The position numbers and the translations under genes are program-made. A stretch of 52,738 bases of DNA from Collinsella aerofaciens (lineage in GTDB: Bacteria; Actinomycetota; Coriobacteriia; Coriobacteriales; Coriobacteriaceae), in the NCBI RefSeq assembly GCF_015553355.1, contig NZ_JADNGN010000002.1:1-52738 (forward strand), read 5' to 3'. Positions within the stretch are counted from its first letter, which is position 1; each line of letters opens with the position of its first letter. The notes beneath the pieces were generated by a model. The model saw only the letters and a list, made by a program, of their open reading frames with translations, did not search any database and had not been told where the DNA came from. Of this stretch, positions 29,991 through 38,710 are shown one piece after another.

Positions 29991-31247
29991 CTACGAGGTC
30001 GGAGCGTTCCTAAATGTATAGTTACCCGGAGAGCGCACATTGATATACGTTACGCCCTCTACCTGCGAAAGCAGCTTGGTGACTACGCGCTCCTTCTTGA
30101 CGATATCGTTCGAATCGCCCAGCGACACCTCAATGCCGTTATTGAGGTTTGCCGAGATGGCTTCGACCGAAGGCGTGGAAATATCCTTGACTTGTCCCAA
30201 GAACTCGCTCGAAAAACCACGCACATAATCCAAGCCAGCCTTAACGGCCTTGGAGCTCACTGCCTGGCCGGAAACCGGAGCGACATCCGCCGAGACATCA
30301 GTCAACAACACCGCGCCATAGTGCTTAGCGAGCGCCAGCGCGGCATCGATTCCGGTCAAGGTATTTGAGCCCTGCCCTGTCGTGATGACGTTGCCTTGGT
30401 CGTCCACTTCGACCGACGTCGACAGTGGGGCGATCCAAGTGTCATCATCCCCGATGGCCCAGGCAAGGTCATCGGAACTGATATAGGCAATTGCGATGAC
30501 CTTGCGCTCCATCGGCGTAATGATGAGCGTATGCGGGAACTGACGCTGGACATCCACGCCCGAGACCCACGGATTCTGCTTGAGGTCCTCGGTAATCTGG
30601 TCGGGATCGACGTTAAAAAGCGACGTTCCCTCGGGCAAATCGATCAGCTGGATAGCATCGTGCTTCGTCACATGCTCGCTGCCTTGAATCTGAATATCAG
30701 TGGCGGTAAACAATCCAGAGTTGATCACCACGATGGCAACGACGACGAGCACGGCCAAGGCGGCCAGAACGCCGCCCACGATTTTGCCTTTGCCTGCAAC
30801 GACAGAAGCGGCGTCTGATGTTTTATTTACCATCGCCCCAAGTGAAGACAACGGGTTGACGCTTTTTTTACCCGAAGGCTTCTTGGCGGTAGCCGGCACC
30901 GATGTCAGCGAGCGCGGTTTCGATGCGCCCAGCGTGCGACCTGGACGCGGCGCTTTAGTTCCCGTCGAGGGCTTAGGAGTTGCCATGGGACGGGCGGGTT
31001 TGGCGCCCATAACAGGCTTTGACGTCACCGAGGGACGCGAGGACTTTTTTGCGGCCGGACGATTACCGAGCTGCGAGCCGACAACCGGACGACTGGTCTG
31101 TCGAGCATGCCCGACAGACTTAGAGTGCGCGACGGTATTGCGTTGAGGTTTGGCAGGCGCGCCGGAACGCCCTCCGGCGCGGCGGAAGGTGGGTTTCGAT
31201 GCTCTAGAAGCCGAGGAATTTAACTTCCGGTCTGAGCTCGATGCCAT
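29991..31247 (-). CDS. ftsQ: FtsQ/DivIB-type cell division protein with long basic N-terminal tail
   Basis: Bitopic divisome protein that links FtsL/FtsB to the septal synthase. The 418-residue protein has an unusually long cytosolic tail (1-155) made of Lys, Arg, Pro, Ser and Ala with no fold predicted by eye. One membrane helix follows (about 156-176), then an extracytoplasmic POTRA domain (about 180-250; ATDIQIQGSEHVTKHDAIQLI) and a beta domain to the end. FtsQ proteins usually have 20-100 residues before the helix. GGGAGG precedes the ATG with short spacing. The start overlaps murB by 44 nt. Confidence 0.9.
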   Translation of the reverse strand: MASSSDRKLNSSASRASKPTFRRAGGRSGAPAKPQRNTVAHSKSVGHARQTSRPVVGSQLGNRPAAKKSSRPSVTSKPVMGAKPARPMATPKPSTGTKAPRPGRTLGASKPRSLTSVPATAKKPSGKKSVNPLSSLGAMVNKTSDAASVVAGKGKIVGGVLAALAVLVVVAIVVINSGLFTATDIQIQGSEHVTKHDAIQLIDLPEGTSLFNVDPDQITEDLKQNPWVSGVDVQRQFPHTLIITPMERKVIAIAYISSDDLAWAIGDDDTWIAPLSTSVEVDDQGNVITTGQGSNTLTGIDAALALAKHYGAVLLTDVSADVAPVSGQAVSSKAVKAGLDYVRGFSSEFLGQVKDISTPSVEAISANLNNGIEVSLGDSNDIVKKERVVTKLLSQVEGVTYINVRSPGNYTFRNAPTS

Positions 31248-32115
31248 ACGCCTCCCTCACCTTTCCGTGCACATGTCTGATAACCGCGGCAACGTCATCG
31301 GCCGAGGCAGTTCCGTTATTAACGATAAAATTAGCGTGAACGGGCGAAACTTCCGCGCCGCCAATCGAAAAACCCTTTAATCCACAATCCTCGATAAGCT
31401 TGCCCACACTCGCATCGGGCGGGTTGCGAAAGACCGACCCGCAGGATGCGCGACCCATGGGCTGCGTACGCTTGCGCCTCGTCAGGTACCGCTCCATGCG
31501 CTCGCGAATGTCGGCCTTGGGCGCCGGTTTAAGCTTGAGCACGCACTCGAGGATAATCTCATTGCGGGGAAGGCTACATTCGCGGTAGCCCCAAGTGATC
31601 TCGGACCCCGCATAATGCTTGATACCGGATGCCGGGTCAAACGTTACGACATCCTCAACCAGCGAGCCAATCCACTCGGTCCGTGTGCCTGCATTCATAG
31701 ATATCGCACCGCCAACCGAGCCAGGGATGCCAACGGCAAACTCAAGGCCCGAGAGGCTACGCGACAGGGCATCGTTGACCAGGCGCGCAAACATCACGCC
31801 CGCACCGACCGTCAGCGTACAACCGTCATCGGCAACAACCGTGCGCTGAAACTCACGTCCGAGCGAAATGACGGCACCGCGATAACCGCCATCGGCAACC
31901 AGCAGATTGGAGCCCTTGCCGATGATGACCCACGGCACCTGCTCGCGATCGAGCACCGCCACGGCGCGGCGGAGGGCATGATAGCTATGGCACGTCACAA
32001 AGAGGTCGGCCTTGCCGCCGATACGATAGCTCGTATGACGCGCAAGGCGCTCGTCCTCGATCACATCCGTGTCGATCATGCCCGAGAGCGCCATGACGGC
32101 GTTAAACAGACCCAT
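31204..32115 (-). CDS. murB: UDP-N-acetylenolpyruvoylglucosamine reductase
   Basis: FAD enzyme that reduces UDP-GlcNAc-enolpyruvate to UDP-MurNAc in peptidoglycan synthesis. The 303-residue protein has HTSYRIGGKADLF, the FAD-binding VIIGKGSNLLVADGG, GIPGSVGGAISMNAG and the catalytic RASCGSVFRNP with the proton-donor serine. KLIEDCGLKGFSIGGAEVSPVHANFIVN completes the substrate domain. The start 5 nt after the murC stop has only a weak SD, so coupling to murC is likely. The 3' end overlaps ftsQ by 44 nt. Confidence 0.96.
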   Translation of the reverse strand: MGLFNAVMALSGMIDTDVIEDERLARHTSYRIGGKADLFVTCHSYHALRRAVAVLDREQVPWVIIGKGSNLLVADGGYRGAVISLGREFQRTVVADDGCTLTVGAGVMFARLVNDALSRSLSGLEFAVGIPGSVGGAISMNAGTRTEWIGSLVEDVVTFDPASGIKHYAGSEITWGYRECSLPRNEIILECVLKLKPAPKADIRERMERYLTRRKRTQPMGRASCGSVFRNPPDASVGKLIEDCGLKGFSIGGAEVSPVHANFIVNNGTASADDVAAVIRHVHGKVREAYGIELRPEVKFLGF

Positions 32116-32120
32116 TAGAC

Positions 32121-33539
32121 TTAAGCGTCTTTCTTGGCAGTCAGATACTCGATAAACTCGGGACCGACGGTCGTAACGTCACCGGCACCCATTGTGAGCA
32201 GCAGGTCGCCCTCGCCCACCATCTGCTCGAGCTCCTGATTGAGCTCAAGACGGCTGGAGCAGTACACGACCTCCTTGCCAGGATGCTTGGCGCGCACGGT
32301 ATCGGCGAGCATCTTAGAGGTGACACCCGGAATGGGCATCTCGCCAGCCGAGAACACATCAATCAGCAGCAGTTTATCGGCATTGGCAAATGCATCGGCA
32401 AAGTCGTCGCACAGGGCCTGCAGGCGCGAATAGCGGTGCGGCTGGAACACGACGTCGACGTGCTTGTAGCCCAGCGACGAAGCGGCAGCAAGCGTCGCCT
32501 TGATCTCGGTGGGGTGATGGCCGTAATCATCGACCACGGTGATGCCATCGATATCGCCCACGTGGGTAAAGCGACGGCGGACGCCCTCAAAGCTCGAGAG
32601 CGCCTTGGCGGCGGCGTCGATGTCAAGGCCCAGGACATGGGCGACGGTGAGCACCGCCGTGGCGTTGAGCATGTTGTGGCGACCGGGATTGCTCTTGATC
32701 TCCACAGCGTGCTCAGTGCCGTCCTCAAAGCGAACGATAAAGTCGCTCTGGATGCCCTTGACATCCGGGTGCATGCAGACGATGTCGTTGCTCTCGGCAA
32801 AGCCGTAGGAAAGCACGTGACGGCCCGTCGACTTGGCGAGCTCGACCAGATGCGGGTCCTCACCGCAGACGATGACGGTGCCGTCCTCGCCCACCAGGCT
32901 CATGAATTTGGCGAAAGTTGCCTCGATCTCCTCGATACCCGAGTAGTGATCGAGGTGGTCGGCCTCGACGTTGGTCACAATGACCACGTTGGGGTTCAGG
33001 AACAGGAAGGAGCTGTCGGACTCGTCGGCCTCGGCGACAAAGTAGTCGCCCGAGCCGTTCTTGCCGTTCGTGTCATAGCCCTCGACGATGCCACCGATCA
33101 GGAAGCTCGGATCCAGACCCATGCGGTCGAGCATGGTGGCGCACATCGAAGACGTGGTGGTCTTGCCATGCGTGCCGGCAACAGCGACGGTGGTGTAGCC
33201 GTGGCCCAAAGCAGAGAGCATCTTGGCACGGGGCCACACGGGAATACCAAGCTCGCGAGCGCGCACGAGTTCAGGGTTGGACTCCGGAATAGCGGTGGAG
33301 ACAACAACCACGTCGGGCTTGACCTCGTCGATCGTGGCGGCCTCATGGCCCACATGCACCTTCACACCAGCGCGGGTAAGCTGGCGGATATAACGTGACG
33401 TCTTAAGGTCGGAGCCGGTAACGGCATAACCGCGCTCGTGCAGAACGAGGGCGATGCCGCTCATGCCGGCGCCGCCGATACCGATAAAGTGGGCGCTCTT
33501 AAACTCGGGCGCGGAGGTTGCAGTCTGGGAATCAGCCAT
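32121..33539 (-). CDS. murC: UDP-N-acetylmuramate--L-alanine ligase
   Basis: Adds L-alanine to UDP-MurNAc, the first step of the peptide stem. The 472-residue protein has the N-terminal nucleotide-sugar domain (HFIGIGGAGMSGIALVL), the ATP-binding AGTHGKTTTSSM motif in the central domain, NVEADHLDHY, the GRHNMLNATA segment and the C-terminal domain with DDYGHHPTEI and VFQPHRYSR. The ATG at 33539 has AAGGAG about 12 nt upstream; a GTG nine codons earlier is a possible alternative. murG lies 97 nt upstream and murB directly downstream. Confidence 0.97.
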   Translation of the reverse strand: MADSQTATSAPEFKSAHFIGIGGAGMSGIALVLHERGYAVTGSDLKTSRYIRQLTRAGVKVHVGHEAATIDEVKPDVVVVSTAIPESNPELVRARELGIPVWPRAKMLSALGHGYTTVAVAGTHGKTTTSSMCATMLDRMGLDPSFLIGGIVEGYDTNGKNGSGDYFVAEADESDSSFLFLNPNVVIVTNVEADHLDHYSGIEEIEATFAKFMSLVGEDGTVIVCGEDPHLVELAKSTGRHVLSYGFAESNDIVCMHPDVKGIQSDFIVRFEDGTEHAVEIKSNPGRHNMLNATAVLTVAHVLGLDIDAAAKALSSFEGVRRRFTHVGDIDGITVVDDYGHHPTEIKATLAAASSLGYKHVDVVFQPHRYSRLQALCDDFADAFANADKLLLIDVFSAGEMPIPGVTSKMLADTVRAKHPGKEVVYCSSRLELNQELEQMVGEGDLLLTMGAGDVTTVGPEFIEYLTAKKDA

Positions 33540-33636
33540 GTGCTCGTGTACTCCTTGCGTAAACACTGCCTGTAACCCGTTAACTGTACCGCACCTACCG
33601 CATCAGCGCGAGGGCGACCGACGATATCCCGTCTAA

Positions 33637-34752
33637 CTAACGCAAACCCTCTACCGCATCCGCCAGAAGAGCGGCGGCCCTATCCTGAGCCAGACCACGC
33701 GCCGCCTGACGCATGGCGTCGCGCGCCGCCGCGTCATCGACCAGGTGCAGCAGTTCATCGGCAAAGGCAAAACCGTCGATATCGGCATCGGCGCAGAGCA
33801 CGCCGGCCCCGGCGTCGACCAGATAACGGGCATTGGTGGTTTGGTGGTCGGCCGTCGCATGCGGATACGGCACGAGCACCGAAGGTACGGCGAGCGCAGC
33901 GATCTCGGCCACGCTCGATGCGCCCGAACGCGAGAGCACCAAATCGGCAGCAGCCAGCATATCGCCCATGTTGTCGATGTAAGACTGGACGCGGTAACGC
34001 TTCGCCTCCTCGGGCGTCAGCGCCAAAGCGCGCTCGGTCTCCTCAAAGCCGTCGGCACCCGTCGAATGCAACACATAGAGGTTCTTGCGCGAAAGCAGCT
34101 CGTTTTTGAGCGAAACCACGCGCTCGTTGAGGTGCTGGGCGCCAAGTGAACCGCCAAAGACGAGCAGCAGCGTAGCGTCCTCGGGAACGCCAAGTGCTTT
34201 GCGGCCGCGAGCGCGATCGCCCTCGATCACCGAGCGACGTACGGGGTTGCCGGTCATGAGCACGTGGCCAGGGTCACCTTCGCGCTCAAAGACCGAACGT
34301 GCAGCCGGCACCGAGATGCACACGCGGGCGGCGTGGGAGTTCATCATCTTGTTGGCCAGGCCCGGAACAGAGTTCTGCTCATGCAGCAGATACGGAACGC
34401 CCGCGCCCTTGCACCACCCCAGCAGCGGAACCTCGACATAGGCTCCGAAACCGATGGCAGCGTCGGGCTTGCCGACCTTTGAGAAATGACCAGCGAGCGC
34501 ACGCTTGGCCTTGTTGACACGCCACAGCGAGGTCAGCGCCGTCCAAGGACGGGAGCGGTCGAAGCCAGTGACCGTAATGGGCACAAAATCAAACCCAGCC
34601 TCGGGGACCAGACGACCCTCGAGCTTGCGCGACTGGCCCACGAACACAACGTGGTGGCCACGATCACGCAGCTCTTCGGCCAAGGCGAGCGCGGGGTTGA
34701 TGTGTCCTGCCGTGCCGCCGGCTGCAATAGCAACGGTCATCTTATCGGTCAT
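33637..34752 (-). CDS. murG: Lipid II synthase (GlcNAc transferase) MurG
   Basis: Peripheral membrane glycosyltransferase that adds GlcNAc to lipid I on the cytosolic face. The 371-residue protein has the acceptor-side AAGGTAGHINPALALAEEL loop, the HEQNSVPGLANK motif, the linker TGNPVRRSV, GGSLGAQHLNE and the donor-side SRSGASSVAEIAALAVPSVLVPYPHATADHQTTNA. GAAGGGA precedes the ATG at 34752, and the start overlaps the ftsW stop by 11 nt. A second ATG four codons later would remove the overlap. Confidence 0.97.
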   Translation of the reverse strand: MTDKMTVAIAAGGTAGHINPALALAEELRDRGHHVVFVGQSRKLEGRLVPEAGFDFVPITVTGFDRSRPWTALTSLWRVNKAKRALAGHFSKVGKPDAAIGFGAYVEVPLLGWCKGAGVPYLLHEQNSVPGLANKMMNSHAARVCISVPAARSVFEREGDPGHVLMTGNPVRRSVIEGDRARGRKALGVPEDATLLLVFGGSLGAQHLNERVVSLKNELLSRKNLYVLHSTGADGFEETERALALTPEEAKRYRVQSYIDNMGDMLAAADLVLSRSGASSVAEIAALAVPSVLVPYPHATADHQTTNARYLVDAGAGVLCADADIDGFAFADELLHLVDDAAARDAMRQAARGLAQDRAAALLADAVEGLR

Positions 34753-36262
34753 GGTAGTCCCTTCGTACACGCGGTCCCTGGTCGTCGGTGCGCAGACGCG
34801 CCGACGGGTCCGAGTTCAAATCGATTCGATTATATCCGCCGCCCGCGTTGCGAGGGCTGGGGCGCTGAGGACGACCTTGCGGCGCCGTTCGCTGACGCGG
34901 GCGGACTGCCGGCTCGGTCGCAGAGCCATCCAGGACGGTAAAACCGTTACGCGAAGATCGCTCGCCGCGCACGTGGGGCACGCCAGCGGTACTCTCATCC
35001 ATAACGGCAAAGCTCTCGCGGCGACGGTCGTACTCATCGCGACGGGCGCTCTCGTACGAAACGCGCAGGATCAATCCGGCAAGCATAAGCGACACAATAA
35101 TCGACGAACCGCCGTAGCTAATAAACGGCAACGGTTTGCCCGTCATGGGAAACACGTTGAGGATGCCCAACGCGTTAATCAAAAACTGCACCGCGAGAAT
35201 GACCGCGGAGCCAGACGCCATAAGCGCGCCCCGACGATCGGTCGCCTGCTCGGCAATGCGAAACGCCGAATAGATCAGCATCGCAAACACCAAGAAGAAC
35301 AGCACGGTTCCGACAAAACCGACCTCCTCGCCAATGATGGCCAGGATGTAGTCATTGTGCGCCTCGGGCAGATACGAGTACTTCATGGTTGAGTTGCCGA
35401 TGCCACGGCCGAACAGACCGCCCGAGGCAAAGGCCATGATGGCAAGCGTAGCCTGATAGCCGTCACCATACTCGTCGGCCCAAGGGTTCAAGGCAACCTG
35501 AATACGCACCATACGGTACGGCTCTGCAACAAGCGCAATCACAATCACGAGAATGCCGAAGATTAGCACGCCGATGATAAATCTGGGGTCGAGACCCGCA
35601 AACAACGCCATGCACATGAGGGTCAACAGGATGATCAGGACAGTACCGAAATCGGGCTGGATAAAGATCAGAAAGAGCGAAATACCCAGGTAGATGCCCA
35701 TCTTGCGAAGGAATTCGTTGATGTTGCCACCGGGCGAAAAGAAACGATCAAGCATGATGGCCGAATACGCAATGGCAAATGGCTTTAAAAACTCGGAAGG
35801 CTGGAACTGAATGCCGGCAATGTTGAGCCAGCGCGTGGCGCCACGGCTGCCGCTGCCCACCAAGAACACCAGAAACAGTAGCCCTATCATGCCTATGAGG
35901 AAGATCCTGAGCACGTCTTCCCCAAACCAACTGTCCGGCAAGATGCGCACGATGGCAACCATAGCCAGCACGCCAACTCCGGCAAACGCGGCTTGTCGAA
36001 ACAGAAAAAACGTCGCCGAGCCATTCTCGTGCAGCGCCTCGACCGAAGACGCCGAGTACACCATCAGCAGGCCAAAGCATACCAAGGTAAACAGGCAGGC
36101 CATGAATATCAAACGGGGGCGCATGATACGGGCGGGAACGCCGGCAATATAGCGTTCGCTAAACGTCTGCCCGCCGCGACCGGAACGCGGTGTGCTGCGC
36201 CGCGAGGAAGCACGGTCCGAGTCGGGCCTCCTCATACCTTGTCGGGGGCTCTCCTCTCTCAC
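34742..36262 (-). CDS. ftsW: SEDS glycosyltransferase FtsW
   Basis: Septal peptidoglycan polymerase acting with FtsI. The protein has a basic N-terminal tail of about 50 residues and about ten membrane helices. SEDS motifs include RWLNIAGIQFQPSEFLKP, the large loop YQATLAIMAFASGGLFGRG, PEAHNDYILAIIGEE and GKPLPFISYGGSSI. A cytosolic C-terminal tail of about 100 residues is Arg/Pro-rich. The start is ambiguous: TTG at 36268, GTG at 36262 (AGGGG 6 nt upstream, used here) or ATG at 36235. The tail overlaps murG by 11 nt. Confidence 0.94.
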   Translation of the reverse strand: MREESPRQGMRRPDSDRASSRRSTPRSGRGGQTFSERYIAGVPARIMRPRLIFMACLFTLVCFGLLMVYSASSVEALHENGSATFFLFRQAAFAGVGVLAMVAIVRILPDSWFGEDVLRIFLIGMIGLLFLVFLVGSGSRGATRWLNIAGIQFQPSEFLKPFAIAYSAIMLDRFFSPGGNINEFLRKMGIYLGISLFLIFIQPDFGTVLIILLTLMCMALFAGLDPRFIIGVLIFGILVIVIALVAEPYRMVRIQVALNPWADEYGDGYQATLAIMAFASGGLFGRGIGNSTMKYSYLPEAHNDYILAIIGEEVGFVGTVLFFLVFAMLIYSAFRIAEQATDRRGALMASGSAVILAVQFLINALGILNVFPMTGKPLPFISYGGSSIIVSLMLAGLILRVSYESARRDEYDRRRESFAVMDESTAGVPHVRGERSSRNGFTVLDGSATEPAVRPRQRTAPQGRPQRPSPRNAGGGYNRIDLNSDPSARLRTDDQGPRVRRDYHDR

Positions 36263-36271
36263 CGGCAACCC

Positions 36272-37678
36272 CTATTCCATTTGCGATTTCGCCGCAGCGG
36301 CAAGCTGGGCCACATAGTCCTTAAACACGCGGCCGCGCTCCTCATAGCCCGAGAACTCATCGAACGAAGAGCAGGCAGGAGAAAGTAAGATCACGTCGCC
36401 ACGGCTCGACAGCGAACGGGCGACGTCCACGGCATCGCGCAGGTCATCCGCCTGGGCGATATCCACGTCACCATCGACATCGGCCTCGTCCATAGCGGCG
36501 GTAAAGCGCTCGCGCGCATCGCCAAAGCAAACGACCGAGCGCACGTTGTCCATAACGACGCGGGCAAAGTCCGCAAGCGGCGTACCCTTATCGTGGCCGC
36601 CGAGCAGCAAGATCACGTCGTCATCGGGAAATGCCGTCAGTGCCTTCTCGACCGCATCGGTGTTAGTCGCCTTGGAATCGTTGACGTAGCGCACGCCGTC
36701 AATCTCGCCACACGGCTCCACGCGGTGCTCGAGCGGCTGGAACGAGGCCAGACCGCGGCAGACACCGTCGACATCGGCACCGACTGCCAAGGCAGCCGTG
36801 GCAGCGCACAGGGCATTGATAACATTGTGATGGCCCGAGATCTTGAGCTCGGATGTAGCGATGAGCGGGGTCTCGACACCCTTCAGACGCACGATCATCT
36901 TGCCATCGCGCACAAAGGCGGCATCCTCGCCCTCAGGCTCGTCAAAGGCAACCTTGCAGATGCGACGACCCGGCGTGTAGATGTACTCATCGAACTCGTG
37001 AATGCCGGCGTCTTCGACGTCGACAACCACCAGATCGTCATCGACCATATTGTCAAACAGTTTGATCTTGGCAAGCGCATAGTTCTTATGACTCTTATGC
37101 CAGCCCAAGTGGTCGGGAGTGATGTTGAGCAGCACCGCCACGCGGGGGTGGAGCTCGGTTGTCGTAGCAATCTGATAGCTCGAGAGCTCAGCCACAAACC
37201 ACTCGTTGTGGGCTCGGCCGTCAATCTCGTTGACCGGCGGCTCGCCGATGTTGCCGACAGCAACGCTGGCCTCGCCGGCAGCCTTGAGCAGATAATCAGT
37301 CAGCGACGTGGTGGTCGTCTTGCCGTTGGTGCCCGTGATGGCAATCCAGTTATCGGGCGACAGGCGATAGGCAAACTCGGGCTCACCCATAATCTGGGCG
37401 GCATGCTCGCGCCCAGCCTTAAAGAAGCCCGAGAACTCCGAGATGCCCGGGCACGTCACGCATACGTCATAGGCGCCCTCGACCTGTTCGGTCCCATAGA
37501 CAAACGACGCACCAGCAGCCTCGAGCGCACGCGTGGCGTCATTGGGCTCAGAGGTGCCACCGCCATACACGGTAACGGCACTTACGCGCTCGGGATGTGC
37601 CAGCGCCCAGCGGGCGACATCGAGACCGGATTTGCCCTGACCCAAAACGAGCAGGCTAAAGACATCAGCAAGAGACAT
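36272..37678 (-). CDS. murD: UDP-N-acetylmuramoylalanine--D-glutamate ligase
   Basis: Adds D-glutamate to UDP-MurNAc-L-Ala. The 468-residue protein has the N-terminal dinucleotide-like LVLGQGKSGLDVARW, the central ATP motif ITGTNGKTTTTSL, ELSSYQIATT, LNITPDHLGWH, GHHNVINALCA, and the C-terminal VNDSKATNTDAVEKAL, LLGGHDKGT and LSPACSSFDEFSGYEERG. Length is normal. The start is 9 nt after the mraY stop with a weak SD, suggesting coupling. Confidence 0.97.
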   Translation of the reverse strand: MSLADVFSLLVLGQGKSGLDVARWALAHPERVSAVTVYGGGTSEPNDATRALEAAGASFVYGTEQVEGAYDVCVTCPGISEFSGFFKAGREHAAQIMGEPEFAYRLSPDNWIAITGTNGKTTTTSLTDYLLKAAGEASVAVGNIGEPPVNEIDGRAHNEWFVAELSSYQIATTTELHPRVAVLLNITPDHLGWHKSHKNYALAKIKLFDNMVDDDLVVVDVEDAGIHEFDEYIYTPGRRICKVAFDEPEGEDAAFVRDGKMIVRLKGVETPLIATSELKISGHHNVINALCAATAALAVGADVDGVCRGLASFQPLEHRVEPCGEIDGVRYVNDSKATNTDAVEKALTAFPDDDVILLLGGHDKGTPLADFARVVMDNVRSVVCFGDARERFTAAMDEADVDGDVDIAQADDLRDAVDVARSLSSRGDVILLSPACSSFDEFSGYEERGRVFKDYVAQLAAAAKSQME

Positions 37679-37687
37679 GAAAGACCA

Positions 37688-38707
37688 CTATCCCAACTGG
37701 AAGAACAGAGCAAGGCCAACGGCACCAAAGGCAGCAGCGATAATCCAAAAACGGATGACGACCTTGGTCTCGGCCCAGCCCTTCTTTTCGAAATGATGAT
37801 GGATGGGCGCCATAAGGAAGACGCGCTTGTGCGTAAAGTGGAAGTAGACAACCTGAATCATGACCGACAGGGTCTCAACGATAAACAGGCCGCCGATGAT
37901 AAGGGAGACGACCTCGGTGTTGGTCATGATGGACGTGCAGGCAAACGCGGCGCCCAGGGCAAGCGAGCCGGTATCGCCCATAAAGATGCTCGCCGGATAG
38001 CAGTTGAACCACAGAAAGCCCAAGCAGGCACCGGCACACGCGGTGCAGAAGATGGACAGGTTCACGTCTCCGTGCAAAAACGCCATGGCAGCCATGGCGA
38101 GCATGGCAATCATGGAGGTGCCGCCAGCAAGACCGTCAAGGCCATCGGTCAGGTTCACGGCATTAGAAAGACCGGCGATCATCAGCCAGCAAAAGACAAT
38201 GTAGAGCCACGGGAACGAAAGGCCGCAGATGGTGGTCGAAAGCACGCCAAGGTCAATCGTCAGGCCGCCGGGAAAACGAATCTCGGGGGCGACGCCGCAC
38301 CAGTTAACGGCAAGTACCGTAAAGGTGACACAGATAATGGTTAGGCCGATCATCTTGGCATGAGGCGTCAGACCGAGCGAGCGCCCATGCGTAACGGAGG
38401 TCAGGTCGTCGATCAGGCCCAGCACGCCGGTCGCCAGCGTGGCGAGCAGCACGAGCACGAGCTCGGTGGTGAGCTTGCCCATCAGCAGGCAGGTCAGCGA
38501 AATCGCAACAAGGATGATGACGCCGCCCATGGTCGGCGTACCCTGTTTAATCAAATGACGCTTGGGGCCGTCGGCTCGGACCTGTTGGCCGATACCCTCG
38601 ACCTTCAGCAGCTTGATCCACCACGGCATGAGCAGCAGCGCAATGGCAGCGGCGATGCCAAGCCCCAAAAAAGCCTGATACGTTGGATACGAGGGATTGC
38701 CGAACAT
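37688..38707 (-). CDS. mraY: Phospho-N-acetylmuramoyl-pentapeptide transferase
   Basis: Integral membrane enzyme that moves phospho-MurNAc-pentapeptide to undecaprenyl phosphate, forming lipid I. The 339-residue protein has about ten helices and the cytosolic-loop motifs KQGTPTMGG, LIDDLTSVTHGRSLGLTPHAKM (catalytic Asp pair), NLTDGLDGLAGG, FMGDTGSLALG and APIHHHFEKKGWAE (the HHH motif). All known catalytic residues are present. The start lies 3 nt after the murF stop and shows no SD, so translation is probably coupled to murF. Confidence 0.97.
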   Translation of the reverse strand: MFGNPSYPTYQAFLGLGIAAAIALLLMPWWIKLLKVEGIGQQVRADGPKRHLIKQGTPTMGGVIILVAISLTCLLMGKLTTELVLVLLATLATGVLGLIDDLTSVTHGRSLGLTPHAKMIGLTIICVTFTVLAVNWCGVAPEIRFPGGLTIDLGVLSTTICGLSFPWLYIVFCWLMIAGLSNAVNLTDGLDGLAGGTSMIAMLAMAAMAFLHGDVNLSIFCTACAGACLGFLWFNCYPASIFMGDTGSLALGAAFACTSIMTNTEVVSLIIGGLFIVETLSVMIQVVYFHFTHKRVFLMAPIHHHFEKKGWAETKVVIRFWIIAAAFGAVGLALFFQLG

Positions 38708-38710
38708 GGG

